NCBI GenBank assembly: GCA_030681075.1
Contig: JAUXUE010000036.1
Coordinates: 1-8,954 of the forward strand
Direction: 5' to 3'
DNA: 8,954 bases
Source: Candidatus Amesbacteria bacterium
Lineage (GTDB): Bacteria > Patescibacteriota > Microgenomatia > CAZETR01 > Amesbacteraceae
The notes under the pieces are model-generated. The model saw nothing but the letters and a program-made list of their open reading frames with translations. It had not been told where the DNA came from and did no database searches. A program made the position numbers and the translations under genes. Positions 1 through 4,590 of this stretch are shown piece after piece (the stretch's first letter is position 1; the number at the start of each line of letters is the position of its first letter).

Positions 1-906
1 GTCGCGCAGGCGTTGGATAGCTTTGGAAATGGCATAGAGCGAAAAATCATCTTCACTGTTTGCAAACAAGATATTGCCAACTTCGTCCATAGATAAAATG
101 TCGGGAGATTTTATAGAGAGGGCACTCCACAATTTCTTTTCGCGGTCAGAAAAGCTCGTGGTATCCAGGTTTTTGATCTTTTCGGTAGAAATTACCGGAG
201 CACCGATCTTGGTTAGGAAGGCTTCAGATTTCTCCAGCATCGAGGCATTTTGCTTGGAACGCAGTGAACGCATCGAGTTATATGTTTTGGGAAAGTATTT
301 AGAGAGAGGAGTTTCACCCATCAGCCAATCAGAAATCATTTGCGACTCCTGCCAGAGGCCGCCATATTTATCGAGAATATCTTCGCGGGTAAGCGCTGTA
401 ATCAGGCACCAGCCGATAGCTTCTACTCCTTGGTCAGAGCGGATCCAGACATGAGCCGTGCCATTCTTTTCTATTGAGAATGATGCGCTAGTGCCAAAGT
501 TTGTCGGCCAAATCATTATTTTTTTGATTTTGTTTTTTTGCCTTGGCAAGAGCTTGCCAATTTCTCCCAAGAACTCTTCTGAAATTTTATTCCATTCTTT
601 TTGGACAACTTGATAATCAGGAGCAGTCACCTTACCCAACATTTTTTCTAGAGCAGGAAGTAGCTCGGGCTCGACAATATTTTCAATGTCTAGTGTCCAG
701 ACCTTGGCTGCTTTTTCCCAAAATCTAGGAATTGATAAATAAGGTAGGTCGGGGATGACGACATTAATATCACGAAGTGGACTTGTCCCGTAGGGGACAG
801 GATAAAAACCATTAACTTTGTAAAAACCCAGGGCTGTTTGTCTGCAAGCCTGCAAGACTCTCTTGGCCTCAAGCTCTAGGCTATATTCCCACACCGTCTT
901 CACCAT
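1..906 (-). CDS. Putative winged-helix (OmpR-type C-terminal) regulatory protein, 3' end beyond the window
   Basis: The minus strand is open without a stop from 912 to base 1, about 302-304 codons, so the gene runs off the left edge. In-frame ATGs lie at 912 and 906, with an in-frame stop at 924-922. I prefer 906 because a promoter predicts transcription starting exactly there. I do not recognise the N-terminal ~250 residues. They are mixed alpha/beta-looking, with Trp-rich patches (KVWTLD, MIWPTNF, HVWIRSD), no membrane segment and no obvious catalytic motif. The last ~50 visible residues (from SFSDREKKLWSAL through SMDEVGNILF to ISKAIQRLRD) resemble the helix-turn-recognition-helix pattern of OmpR/PhoB winged helices, where a recognition helix ends in RLR. 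Family resemblance is by eye only. It is transcribed divergently from 1009-1281. It could instead be a protein with a winged helix used for protein contacts. The reading frame is secure; the function is tentative. Confidence 0.72.
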   Translation of the reverse strand, partial: MVKTVWEYSLELEAKRVLQACRQTALGFYKVNGFYPVPYGTSPLRDINVVIPDLPYLSIPRFWEKAAKVWTLDIENIVEPELLPALEKMLGKVTAPDYQVVQKEWNKISEEFLGEIGKLLPRQKNKIKKIMIWPTNFGTSASFSIEKNGTAHVWIRSDQGVEAIGWCLITALTREDILDKYGGLWQESQMISDWLMGETPLSKYFPKTYNSMRSLRSKQNASMLEKSEAFLTKIGAPVISTEKIKNLDTTSFSDREKKLWSALSIKSPDILSMDEVGNILFANSEDDFSLYAISKAIQRLRD

Positions 907-912
907 TCCCAT

Positions 913-941
913 ATTATAGACCTATAGTAAGGTAGTTACAA
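913..941 (-). promoter_or_regulatory. Sigma70-type promoter abutting the minus-strand start codon
   Basis: On the minus strand, TTGTAA (941-936), a 17-bp spacer and a perfect TATAAT (918-913) are followed directly by ATG at 912 and by a second ATG at 906. Counting from the -10 places +1 on base 906, the A of the second ATG, so the message would be leaderless. There is no Shine-Dalgarno sequence. Confidence 0.6.
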
Positions 942-962
942 CCATGAGCGCAGTCGAATGGT
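941..962 (+). repeat. REP-like hairpin, GAGCGNAGYCGA core, copy 1
   Basis: The 12-nt core GAGCGCAGTCGA (946-957) is flanked by ACCAT and ATGGT, which pair as a 5-bp stem. The same core recurs at 1509-1520 and 3557-3568 with different but still complementary flanks, so the hairpin rather than the flank sequence is conserved. The core resembles REP-type elements reported in many bacteria. It runs directly into the GTCAA repeats of the next promoter. Confidence 0.55.
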
Positions 963-1008
963 CAAAGTAGGTCAAGTTCAATATTAAAAATAGGTTATCA
1001 TCAAATCT
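961..1008 (+). promoter_or_regulatory. GTCAA direct-repeat box and -10 upstream of 1009 gene
   Basis: GTCAA half-sites at 961-965 and 971-975 are 10 bp apart, and AGGTCAAG ends 32 nt before the ATG. TATCAT (996-1001) lies 7 nt before the ATG and fits a -10. No consensus -35 or Shine-Dalgarno is present, so the GTCAA pair probably stands in for the -35 by binding an activator. This is the first of five similar cassettes. Confidence 0.45.
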
Positions 1009-1281
1009 ATGATTTTTACTAAACGGAGGAAAGAGGTGTGGACTTATGCCAAGTCTTCGCCTGATAATCCAGAAAAATGCATTGGGTGCTGGGCATTTGA
1101 TGAAAGATTCAAAATATGCGAATTAGGAGGGGCTATAGGTGGAATTACATGGGTTGAATTTACTAATAAGTTTTTACCTGCATTAAAGAAAACTGACGAG
1201 AATCCAATGCCTAAAGACTGTCCAAATGGTTTTGAAAAATATGATGAAGTCCAATTAAAAATAATAACGATAATTACATGA
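1009..1281 (+). CDS. Orphan small protein with four cysteines, 90 aa
   Basis: I do not recognise this 90-residue protein. It has a basic N-terminus (TKRRKE), a CIGC pair at residues 24-27, and further cysteines at 37 and 71 (KDCPNG). The four-cysteine arrangement could bind a metal ion, but the spacing matches no zinc-finger family I know. There is no signal peptide or membrane span. The ATG at 1009 is chosen because a -10-like element and the GTCAA direct repeat lie at the same distances as before the other small genes. It is divergent from the winged-helix gene, with 96-102 bp between starts, so one site could control both. It is probably monocistronic, followed by ~300 bp of repeats. Confidence that it is a gene is moderate and rests mainly on the promoter context. 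Confidence 0.5.
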   Translation: MIFTKRRKEVWTYAKSSPDNPEKCIGCWAFDERFKICELGGAIGGITWVEFTNKFLPALKKTDENPMPKDCPNGFEKYDEVQLKIITIIT

Positions 1282-1339
1282 CGAGGATTGGTTTTTATCT
1301 GAGTTTGTACAGAGGCCCTCTTGCAGAGTTAGAGCAACG

Positions 1340-1364
1340 CCCCTCTCTTAAATTAAGAGAGGGG
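1340..1364. repeat. CCCTCTC palindrome, copy 1
   Basis: A near-perfect 12+12 bp inverted repeat centred on 1352: CCCCTCTCTTAA, one base, then its complement. It is followed by GGGTGGGGGTGAGTTA. Related copies are at 1883-1907 and 7621-7645. No T-tract follows, so it is not a canonical intrinsic terminator, although a role at the 3' end of the preceding gene is possible. Confidence 0.7.
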
Positions 1365-1400
1365 GTGGGGGTGAGTTATATTTTGTGATATATGGAAGTA

Positions 1401-1477
1401 ATCCCACCTCTCGGGTGGGATTTATAGTTTTCCACCCTTGGGGTGGAAAGTGGAATGTCCCACCTCGGAGGTGGGAC
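1401..1477. repeat. Cluster of three CCACC/GGTGG palindromes
   Basis: Three hairpins stand in a row: 1401-1421 (8-bp stem, loop TCTCG), 1429-1449 (9-bp stem TTTCCACCC/GGGTGGAAA, loop TTG) and 1457-1477 (10-bp stem GTCCCACCTC and complement). The stems differ but remain complementary. Related copies lie at 1789-1807 and 1855-1873. Together with 1340-1364 they fill most of the ~300 bp between the two small genes. I see no convincing gene in this stretch on either strand. Confidence 0.7.
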
Positions 1478-1493
1478 AATAAAATGGCTATAG

Positions 1494-1534
1494 CCATGAG
1501 CGAATGGTGAGCGAAGTCGAACCAGAGTCGAATG
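1494..1534 (+). repeat. REP-like hairpin, GAGCGNAGYCGA core, copy 2
   Basis: The core GAGCGAAGTCGA (1509-1520) is enclosed by TGGT (1505-1508) and ACCA (1521-1524), a 4-bp stem with the same 12-nt interior as copy 1. Partial duplicates flank it: CCATGAGCGAATGG at 1494-1507 and GAGTCGAATGG just after it. The flanks differ from copy 1 but still pair. It leads directly into the GTCAA box before 1582. Confidence 0.55.
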
Positions 1535-1581
1535 GTCAAAATAGGTCAAGATTAAATATAAATCTCCTGTATTCTAAAAAA
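1535..1581 (+). promoter_or_regulatory. GTCAA direct-repeat box and -10 upstream of 1582 gene
   Basis: GTCAA at 1535-1539 and 1545-1549 have a 10-bp period, and AGGTCAAG (1543-1550) ends 31 nt before the ATG. TATTCT (1570-1575) sits exactly 6 nt before the ATG, preceded directly by TG. There is no Shine-Dalgarno sequence. Confidence 0.42.
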
Positions 1582-1776
1582 ATGGAACAAATAAGGCTAT
1601 GCAATCTTGAAACTATACAAGTTGATCCACCAAAGACAGAGGGTGAGGAGATAAATTGCACTCATTTATATTGTTGGCGTATGTTTGTGGCGAAATTTTC
1701 CAAAGGAGGAATGGTCCTGAAATGGTTTTCCAATGGCCAACCTTGTCATAGGCGCGCGAATAAATTAAGAATTTAG
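1582..1776 (+). CDS. Orphan small protein, 64 aa
   Basis: I do not recognise this product. The reading frame is open further upstream to an ATG at 1504, but that start lies inside the REP-like repeat. The ATG at 1582 has the same promoter layout as four other small genes here, so I use it. The 64-residue product has four cysteines (7, 26, 31 and 55), an acidic N-terminal half (PPKTEGEE), a hydrophobic centre and a basic end (CHRRANKLRI). There is no signal peptide and no clear transmembrane helix. Whether it is related to the 90-aa four-cysteine protein upstream cannot be judged by eye. It is flanked by palindromic repeats on both sides. It could be a decayed gene fragment; support comes mostly from its shared promoter architecture. 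Confidence 0.4.
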   Translation: MEQIRLCNLETIQVDPPKTEGEEINCTHLYCWRMFVAKFSKGGMVLKWFSNGQPCHRRANKLRI

Positions 1777-1788
1777 AAATATTAAAGA

Positions 1789-1807
1789 TCCCACCACCGA
1801 GGTGGGA
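1789..1807. repeat. CCACC/GGTGG palindrome, copy 4
   Basis: TCCCACC (1789-1795) pairs with GGTGGGA (1801-1807) around the loop ACCGA. It lies 12 bp after the stop of the preceding small gene and has no T-tract. Confidence 0.6.
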
Positions 1808-1854
1808 CACCGCTATTCTCTTGCTCTGGTAAACCCCTTTTTGATAGCTTGAAT

Positions 1855-1873
1855 TCCCACCTCTCGGGTGGGA
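1855..1873. repeat. CCACC/GGTGG palindrome, copy 5
   Basis: TCCCACCTCTCGGGTGGGA is identical to bases 1402-1420 of the first copy in the upstream cluster. The exact identity ~450 bp apart indicates recent duplication or an active repeat family. Confidence 0.65.
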
Positions 1874-1882
1874 TGAGCAATG

Positions 1883-1907
1883 TCCCTCTCTTAAATTAAG
1901 AGAGGGG
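1883..1907. repeat. CCCTCTC palindrome, copy 2
   Basis: An 11-bp stem (1884-1894 with 1896-1906) with the same core as 1340-1364, CCCTCTCTTAA/TTAAGAGAGGG, plus a possible T-G pair outside. It is followed by GGGGTGAGTTA and then by the S1 gene promoter. Confidence 0.7.
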
Positions 1908-1924
1908 ATGGGGTGAGTTATTTA

Positions 1925-1958
1925 TGTTATAATACACTCATCTAATATGAAAGCGAGG
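1925..1958 (+). promoter_or_regulatory. Extended -10 promoter and Shine-Dalgarno of the S1 gene
   Basis: TGTTATAAT (1925-1933) is an extended -10 (TG-n-TATAAT) without a good -35. It predicts transcription from about 1940. GAGG at 1955-1958 is a Shine-Dalgarno motif, 10 nt before the TTG at 1969. This is one of the few genes here with a normal leader. Confidence 0.55.
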
Positions 1959-1997
1959 AAAATGTATTTTGAAAAAAGCAACAAAGTCTCCATCTAA
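1947..1997 (+). other. Possible 16-codon upstream ORF overlapping the S1 start
   Basis: An ATG at 1947, about 7 nt after the predicted transcript start, opens a 16-codon frame that ends at TAA 1995-1997. It overlaps the S1 start at 1969 in a different frame and contains the S1 Shine-Dalgarno. It could modulate S1 translation, but a chance ORF of this size is easily possible. Confidence 0.2.
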
Positions 1998-3108
1998 ACC
2001 CACTTCACCGAAGGTTTCGTTAGGGTCAAGCCCATTAACTATGGCACAATTATTGGCTAGTACCGGCCACAAGATCAGTACTCACAAGAGGGGCGATGTG
2101 GTAAAAGGTATTATTACAGCCATTTCCGGTCACATGATGTTTGTGGATGTGGGTGGAAAAACTGAGGGTATCTTGGGTGATCGGGAATTTGACATGGCCA
2201 AAGAATATTTAGAAAGTCTGAAAGTAGGAGACGAAGTCACGGGTGTCGTAATTTCCCAAGAAAACGATTCAGGCCAAATAATTCTTTCCCTAAAAAGAGC
2301 CGCCGATGACAGCAGATGGAAAAACTTTGAAGAAGCCCACGCCAATGGCACCAATATTACAGTCAAGGGCCGAGAGGTCAACAAGTCTGGCTTGTTGGTC
2401 GATGCCGAGGGCTTGGTCGGATTTATTCCCAGTTCCCAATTTTCCCACGAATTGTCCGAATCTCCCCAGGCACTCATTGGTAAACCCATCAAAGTCCAAG
2501 TAATTGAGGTAGACCGTGAGCAAAATAGACTGGTCTTGTCTGAAAAAGCCGTCACCGAAAGTATTGAAATCGAAGCCCGCAAGAAGCTTCTCAAGCTTGT
2601 CAAAATTGGTACTAACTATGCCGGAATTGTCACAGGCATTGTTCCATTTGGAGCTTTTGTTCAAGTCAAGGTAGGCAAAGGAGCCAAGGCTGTAGAATTA
2701 GAAGGCTTAGTTCATATTTCAGAAATTTCTTGGGAAAAAGTGGACGATGTTCATACCCAATTGACCGAAGGTCAAGCTGTCGAAGTCCAGGTTATTGGGA
2801 TTGACGAATCGACAGGCAAGTTAGCCTTGTCACTCAAAAAACTTAGTGACGATCCTTGGATTAATATTGTCAAAGATTATCCAGTGGATAGTAAACACAA
2901 AGGCAAGGTTGTCAAAGTGGCTCCATTTGGAGTATTTGTCAATATCAGGGCTGGTATTGAGGGCTTGATTCATGCTTCCAAAATGTCGGGAGAAGGTGGA
3001 TTCAAGATCGGGGAAGAAGTCAATGTCTTTATCGAGTCTATTGATACTGACAAACGTAGACTATCTCTTGGCGTCGTCCTCACCGCCAAGCCAGTTGACT
3101 ATAAGTAG
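1969..3108 (+). CDS. rpsA: S1-domain RNA-binding protein (30S ribosomal protein S1-like), four S1 repeats
   Basis: This 379-residue protein consists mainly of S1 OB-fold domains, at about residues 42-110, 127-192, 213-290 and 308-370. Typical signatures are seen: FVDVGGKTEGILG, FGAFVQV...GLVHISEISW and FGVFVNIRAGIEGLIHASKMS, with repeat ends such as LALSLK and RLSLGV. Ribosomal S1 binds single-stranded mRNA and delivers it to the 30S subunit; the canonical E. coli protein has six S1 domains, so four is a shorter form. Domains 3 and 4 carry the best-conserved S1 motifs. The TTG start at 1969 is chosen for its Shine-Dalgarno; ATG 2041 (residue 25) would remove only a Lys/Ser/Pro-rich tail and is a fair alternative. 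hicB follows after 15 bp with its own -10. In a genome rich in leaderless starts, S1 dependence would be worth testing. Confidence in the family is high. Confidence 0.93.
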   Translation: MKKATKSPSKPTSPKVSLGSSPLTMAQLLASTGHKISTHKRGDVVKGIITAISGHMMFVDVGGKTEGILGDREFDMAKEYLESLKVGDEVTGVVISQENDSGQIILSLKRAADDSRWKNFEEAHANGTNITVKGREVNKSGLLVDAEGLVGFIPSSQFSHELSESPQALIGKPIKVQVIEVDREQNRLVLSEKAVTESIEIEARKKLLKLVKIGTNYAGIVTGIVPFGAFVQVKVGKGAKAVELEGLVHISEISWEKVDDVHTQLTEGQAVEVQVIGIDESTGKLALSLKKLSDDPWINIVKDYPVDSKHKGKVVKVAPFGVFVNIRAGIEGLIHASKMSGEGGFKIGEEVNVFIESIDTDKRRLSLGVVLTAKPVDYK

Positions 3109-3114
3109 TATAAT
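3109..3114 (+). promoter_or_regulatory. -10 element of hicBA
   Basis: A perfect TATAAT directly follows the S1 stop codon (3106-3108) and ends 9 nt before the hicB ATG, predicting a leader of 0-3 nt. No -35 is seen at the correct spacing. TTGACT at 3095-3100 is only 8 bp away, too close to serve as one. Confidence 0.45.
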
Positions 3115-3123
3115 GATAGGTAT

Positions 3124-3345
3124 ATGAATATAAATTTCTTTACTAATGTTGTGTGGAAAGAGGGTAAATATTTTGTGGCCCAATGCCTGAATGTTGACGT
3201 TTCTTCCTTTGGGAAAACTTATGAAGAAGCTCAAAAAAATTTAAATGAAGCCCTAGCCCTATACTTAGAGGACAATACATCAGATATTAGGGAGATTGAG
3301 ATGCCTTCCATGTTTGTTTCCAGAAATCCCATCTTAAATGCCTAA
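3124..3345 (+). CDS. hicB: HicB-family antitoxin
   Basis: This 73-residue protein has the HicB partial RNase H-like fold: an N-terminal strand, YFVAQCLNVDVSSFGKTYEEAQKNLNEALALYLED, matching the family pattern of a short strand, G-x-T-x-EEA and an NL-x-EA helix. HicB binds and neutralises HicA and usually represses the operon. The region after the core is short (~25 residues, no visible helix-turn-helix or ribbon-helix-helix), so DNA binding may be lacking or reside elsewhere. The antitoxin gene is first and its last 8 bp overlap hicA, the usual arrangement for translational coupling and antitoxin excess. The start is the first ATG, with a TATAAT just upstream and no Shine-Dalgarno. Family assignment is good. 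Confidence 0.85.
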   Translation: MNINFFTNVVWKEGKYFVAQCLNVDVSSFGKTYEEAQKNLNEALALYLEDNTSDIREIEMPSMFVSRNPILNA

Positions 3346-3541
3346 ACTTTATTCCTCCAAAGAGATTGAAAAGGTATTAAAAAATAAAGGATTTGTATTT
3401 ATTTCCCAGAAAGGGAGTCATGGTAAATTTACCAATGGGAGCCGTACAACGATTGTTCCTATGAGTAAAAAAGAAATGCCACAAGGTACATTTGGTTCAA
3501 TTCTTCGCCAATCGGGACTAAGTAAAGAGGACTTCAAATAG
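3338..3541 (+). CDS. hicA: HicA-family mRNA interferase toxin
   Basis: This 67-residue protein matches HicA (YcfA-like), a double-stranded RNA-binding-fold toxin that cleaves mRNA and tmRNA. Visible hallmarks are the N-terminal SSKEIEKVLKNKGFVFISQKGSHGKF, with the catalytic histidine at residue 28 in GSH, the central TTIVPMSKKEMPQGTF strand and the C-terminal ILRQSGLSKEDF helix. All expected elements are present, so it is probably active. Its ATG lies inside hicB (8-bp overlap) with no Shine-Dalgarno of its own, implying translational coupling. In the cell the toxin would be held by HicB and released under stress. Placement beside the S1 gene and among repeat-rich orphan genes fits a mobile or recently acquired module. 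Confidence 0.9.
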   Translation: MPKLYSSKEIEKVLKNKGFVFISQKGSHGKFTNGSRTTIVPMSKKEMPQGTFGSILRQSGLSKEDFK

Positions 3542-3550
3542 ACGGTCGCA

Positions 3551-3575
3551 GACGGTGAGCGAAGCCGAATCCGTC
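3551..3575 (+). repeat. REP-like hairpin, GAGCGNAGYCGA core, copy 3
   Basis: The core GAGCGAAGCCGA (3557-3568) is enclosed by GACGGT (3551-3556) and A-T-CCGTC (3569-3575), a 6-bp stem with a one-base bulge. The flanks differ entirely from copies 1 and 2 yet still pair. GACGGT also occurs 10 bp upstream at 3541-3546. The right arm overlaps the first GTCAA half-site. Confidence 0.55.
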
Positions 3576-3615
3576 AACTTCAGGTCAAGATAAATTACAA
3601 GTAGGTAGTCATAAT
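3573..3615 (+). promoter_or_regulatory. GTCAA direct-repeat box and -10 upstream of 3625 gene
   Basis: GTCAA at 3573-3577 and 3584-3588 (11-bp period) lie in the shared block GTCAACTTCAGGTCAAG. AGGTCAAG ends 35 nt before the ATG. CATAAT (3610-3615) is a -10 candidate, 9 nt before the ATG. No Shine-Dalgarno. Confidence 0.45.
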
Positions 3616-3632
3616 GACCAATTAATGACTAC
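3605..3632. promoter_or_regulatory. 8-bp inverted repeat spanning the -10 and start codon
   Basis: GTAGTCAT (3605-3612) and ATGACTAC (3625-3632) are perfect inverted repeats around a 12-bp spacer. One arm overlaps the -10, the other begins at the start codon. This could be an operator for a dimeric repressor, or an RNA hairpin if transcription begins upstream. Confidence 0.4.
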
Positions 3633-3861
3633 TCAGCTGATTAAATTCAATGAGTCTTTAAAAGATTCCTTAGATAAGGTCGCATATTGTGCAGCAGTTT
3701 TGAGTGAGTTGAAAAATCTGATACCTGATTTGACATTAAGAAAAGACCTGATGTTTCTTCAAGACCGAGATTTCGATAGATATAAAGGGGGAGAGCACAA
3801 ACACTTGATACCCGAGATTAACAAGATAGCAAAATCAAAAGAGGCTCCCTTTTTGTCATAA
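3625..3861 (+). CDS. Orphan small protein, 78 aa
   Basis: I do not recognise this 78-residue soluble protein. It appears mostly helical: KFNESLKDSLDKVAYCAAVLSELKNLIP forms an amphipathic helix, followed by TLRKDLMFLQDRDFDRYKGGEHKHLIPEINKIAKSKEA, which is strongly charged. There is one cysteine and no signal peptide or membrane span. The ATG lies downstream of a GTCAA box with a -10-like hexamer. It follows hicA by 83 bp, with a REP-like hairpin between, so it probably has its own promoter and is not a third toxin-antitoxin component, although that cannot be excluded. The good length for a random ORF and the shared promoter support a real gene. Confidence 0.55.
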   Translation: MTTQLIKFNESLKDSLDKVAYCAAVLSELKNLIPDLTLRKDLMFLQDRDFDRYKGGEHKHLIPEINKIAKSKEAPFLS

Positions 3862-3871
3862 AATATCGCTT

Positions 3872-3922
3872 GTCAACTTCAGGTCAAGTTAAATATTGAC
3901 AAAAAGATGTATACTATAAACA
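3872..3922 (+). promoter_or_regulatory. GTCAA direct-repeat box and -10 upstream of 3923 gene
   Basis: GTCAA at 3872-3876 and 3883-3887 (11-bp period), in a 17-bp block identical to those before 3625 and 4191. AGGTCAAG ends 34 nt before the ATG. TATACT (3910-3915) lies 7 nt before the ATG; the overlapping TATAAA (3915-3920) is an alternative. TTGACA at 3896-3901 is too close to serve as a -35. Confidence 0.48.
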
Positions 3923-4135
3923 ATGGAAGGTAAATTATCACCAGCGTCTGCTCCTGAAGATCAAAAAAGGAAACTAGGAGATCTTCTTAAAGAGGCTGGC
4001 GCACCTCCAGGCACTGAGACAAAATTTGTTGGTGTCTTTGATCCCAAATACTTAGGCAAATTAGATAAACGTAAAGTAGAGGAAATACTTGTTCAAGCTG
4101 CTGCTGAAGGCCAACCTAGCACGCCTGGCAAATAA
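3923..4135 (+). CDS. Orphan small protein, 70 aa
   Basis: This is a 70-residue, hydrophilic, unrecognised protein. It has a short disordered-looking start (SPASAPEDQKRK), a helix (LGDLLKEAG), a proline-containing turn (APPGTETKFVGVFDP), a Lys-rich helix (LDKRKVEEILVQAAAEG) and a Pro/Thr tail. There is no cysteine, signal peptide or membrane segment. The ATG is the only sensible start and has a -10-like element 7 nt upstream with no Shine-Dalgarno. It sits 61 bp after the previous small gene and 55 bp before the next, each gap holding a GTCAA box. The regular spacing suggests separately transcribed units rather than an operon. Confidence 0.55.
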   Translation: MEGKLSPASAPEDQKRKLGDLLKEAGAPPGTETKFVGVFDPKYLGKLDKRKVEEILVQAAAEGQPSTPGK

Positions 4136-4141
4136 CAAATG

Positions 4142-4190
4142 GTCAACTTCAGGTCAAGATAAAAAGATGCTGTTGTAATAACATCTGGGT
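4142..4190 (+). promoter_or_regulatory. GTCAA direct-repeat box and -10 upstream of 4191 gene
   Basis: GTCAA at 4142-4146 and 4153-4157 (11-bp period). AGGTCAAG ends 32 nt before the ATG. TAACAT (4179-4184) is exactly 6 nt before the ATG. No Shine-Dalgarno. Confidence 0.45.
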
Positions 4191-4553
4191 ATGCGAATTA
4201 GTGGTGAAGTTCTCAACACAAATGGGGAAATAAATGTAAAGTTAGTTGATATTAAACCAGACGAACAACGACCGGATGGTAGTTTACTGGCCTGTTTCTT
4301 CTGTAAAATTGCCGAAAGGTGTTATAGAACTTTTTCGATTGATAGAGTTGAGCTTAGTATTTCCGTTCCAATAGACTCTGGGATAGCGGAAACCAGTAGC
4401 AGTTCAGTGCTTTATTGTCTTCCGGGGACATTAATTTTGAATCAGGGTGGTGGAACATTTGATTATATTCCTGGTTCTCCTCGTGACTTATTGGGTCGTG
4501 AGATTAGACCGTTAAAAGAAGTTGAGGCTCCATTTGGTGAGAGTAGGGATTAA
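4191..4553 (+). CDS. Orphan protein, 120 aa, predicted beta-rich
   Basis: The 120-residue product is not recognised. Alternating hydrophobic residues (MRISGEVLNTNGEINVKLVDI, RTFSIDRVELSISVPI, SVLYCLPGTLIL) suggest beta strands, with an acidic loop (KPDEQRPDG), a Ser-rich loop (ETSSSS) and four cysteines, of which CFFC and C44 are close together. There is no signal peptide and no transmembrane helix. It is the largest of the five genes preceded by a GTCAA direct repeat. It ends 37 bp before radA, but radA has its own predicted -10, so they need not be co-transcribed. A remnant of the CCCTCTC repeat tail (GGGTGAGGTAC, 4554-4564) follows immediately after its stop. Confidence 0.6.
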   Translation: MRISGEVLNTNGEINVKLVDIKPDEQRPDGSLLACFFCKIAERCYRTFSIDRVELSISVPIDSGIAETSSSSVLYCLPGTLILNQGGGTFDYIPGSPRDLLGREIRPLKEVEAPFGESRD

Positions 4554-4575
4554 GGGTGAGGTACTGGAGGTTTTG

Positions 4576-4590
4576 TGATATAAATAGAGA
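4576..4590 (+). promoter_or_regulatory. Extended -10 promoter of radA
   Basis: T-G-A-TATAAA (4576-4584) is an extended -10 ending exactly 6 nt before the radA ATG, so +1 would fall on the A of the start codon. GTGAGG (4556-4561) lies 17 bp upstream as a poor -35. GGAGG at 4566-4570 is 20 nt from the ATG, too far to act as a Shine-Dalgarno. Confidence 0.5.

Noticed and set aside
74..454. Plus-strand ORF of 126 aa
   Set aside because: It is antisense to the long open minus-strand gene (1-906), which has a promoter, a recognisable domain and natural codon use. The plus ORF looks like a shadow.
1348..1539. Minus-strand ORF of 63 aa
   Set aside because: It consists of translated palindromic repeats and has no promoter or ribosome site.
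1401..1907. CRISPR array
   Set aside because: The repeats are palindromes of differing sequence at uneven spacing, with no uniform repeat-spacer pattern and no cas genes.
3896..3901. TTGACA as a -35 for the 3923 gene
   Set aside because: It lies only 8-13 bp from the possible -10 elements, too close for sigma70.
941..4190. Integron gene-cassette array with attC sites
   Set aside because: Small same-direction genes separated by related repeats look like cassettes. But the repeats lack the paired GTTRRRY/RYYYAAC cores of attC, the S1 gene interrupts the run, and there is no integrase in view. Repeats upstream of each gene at a set distance fit promoters better.
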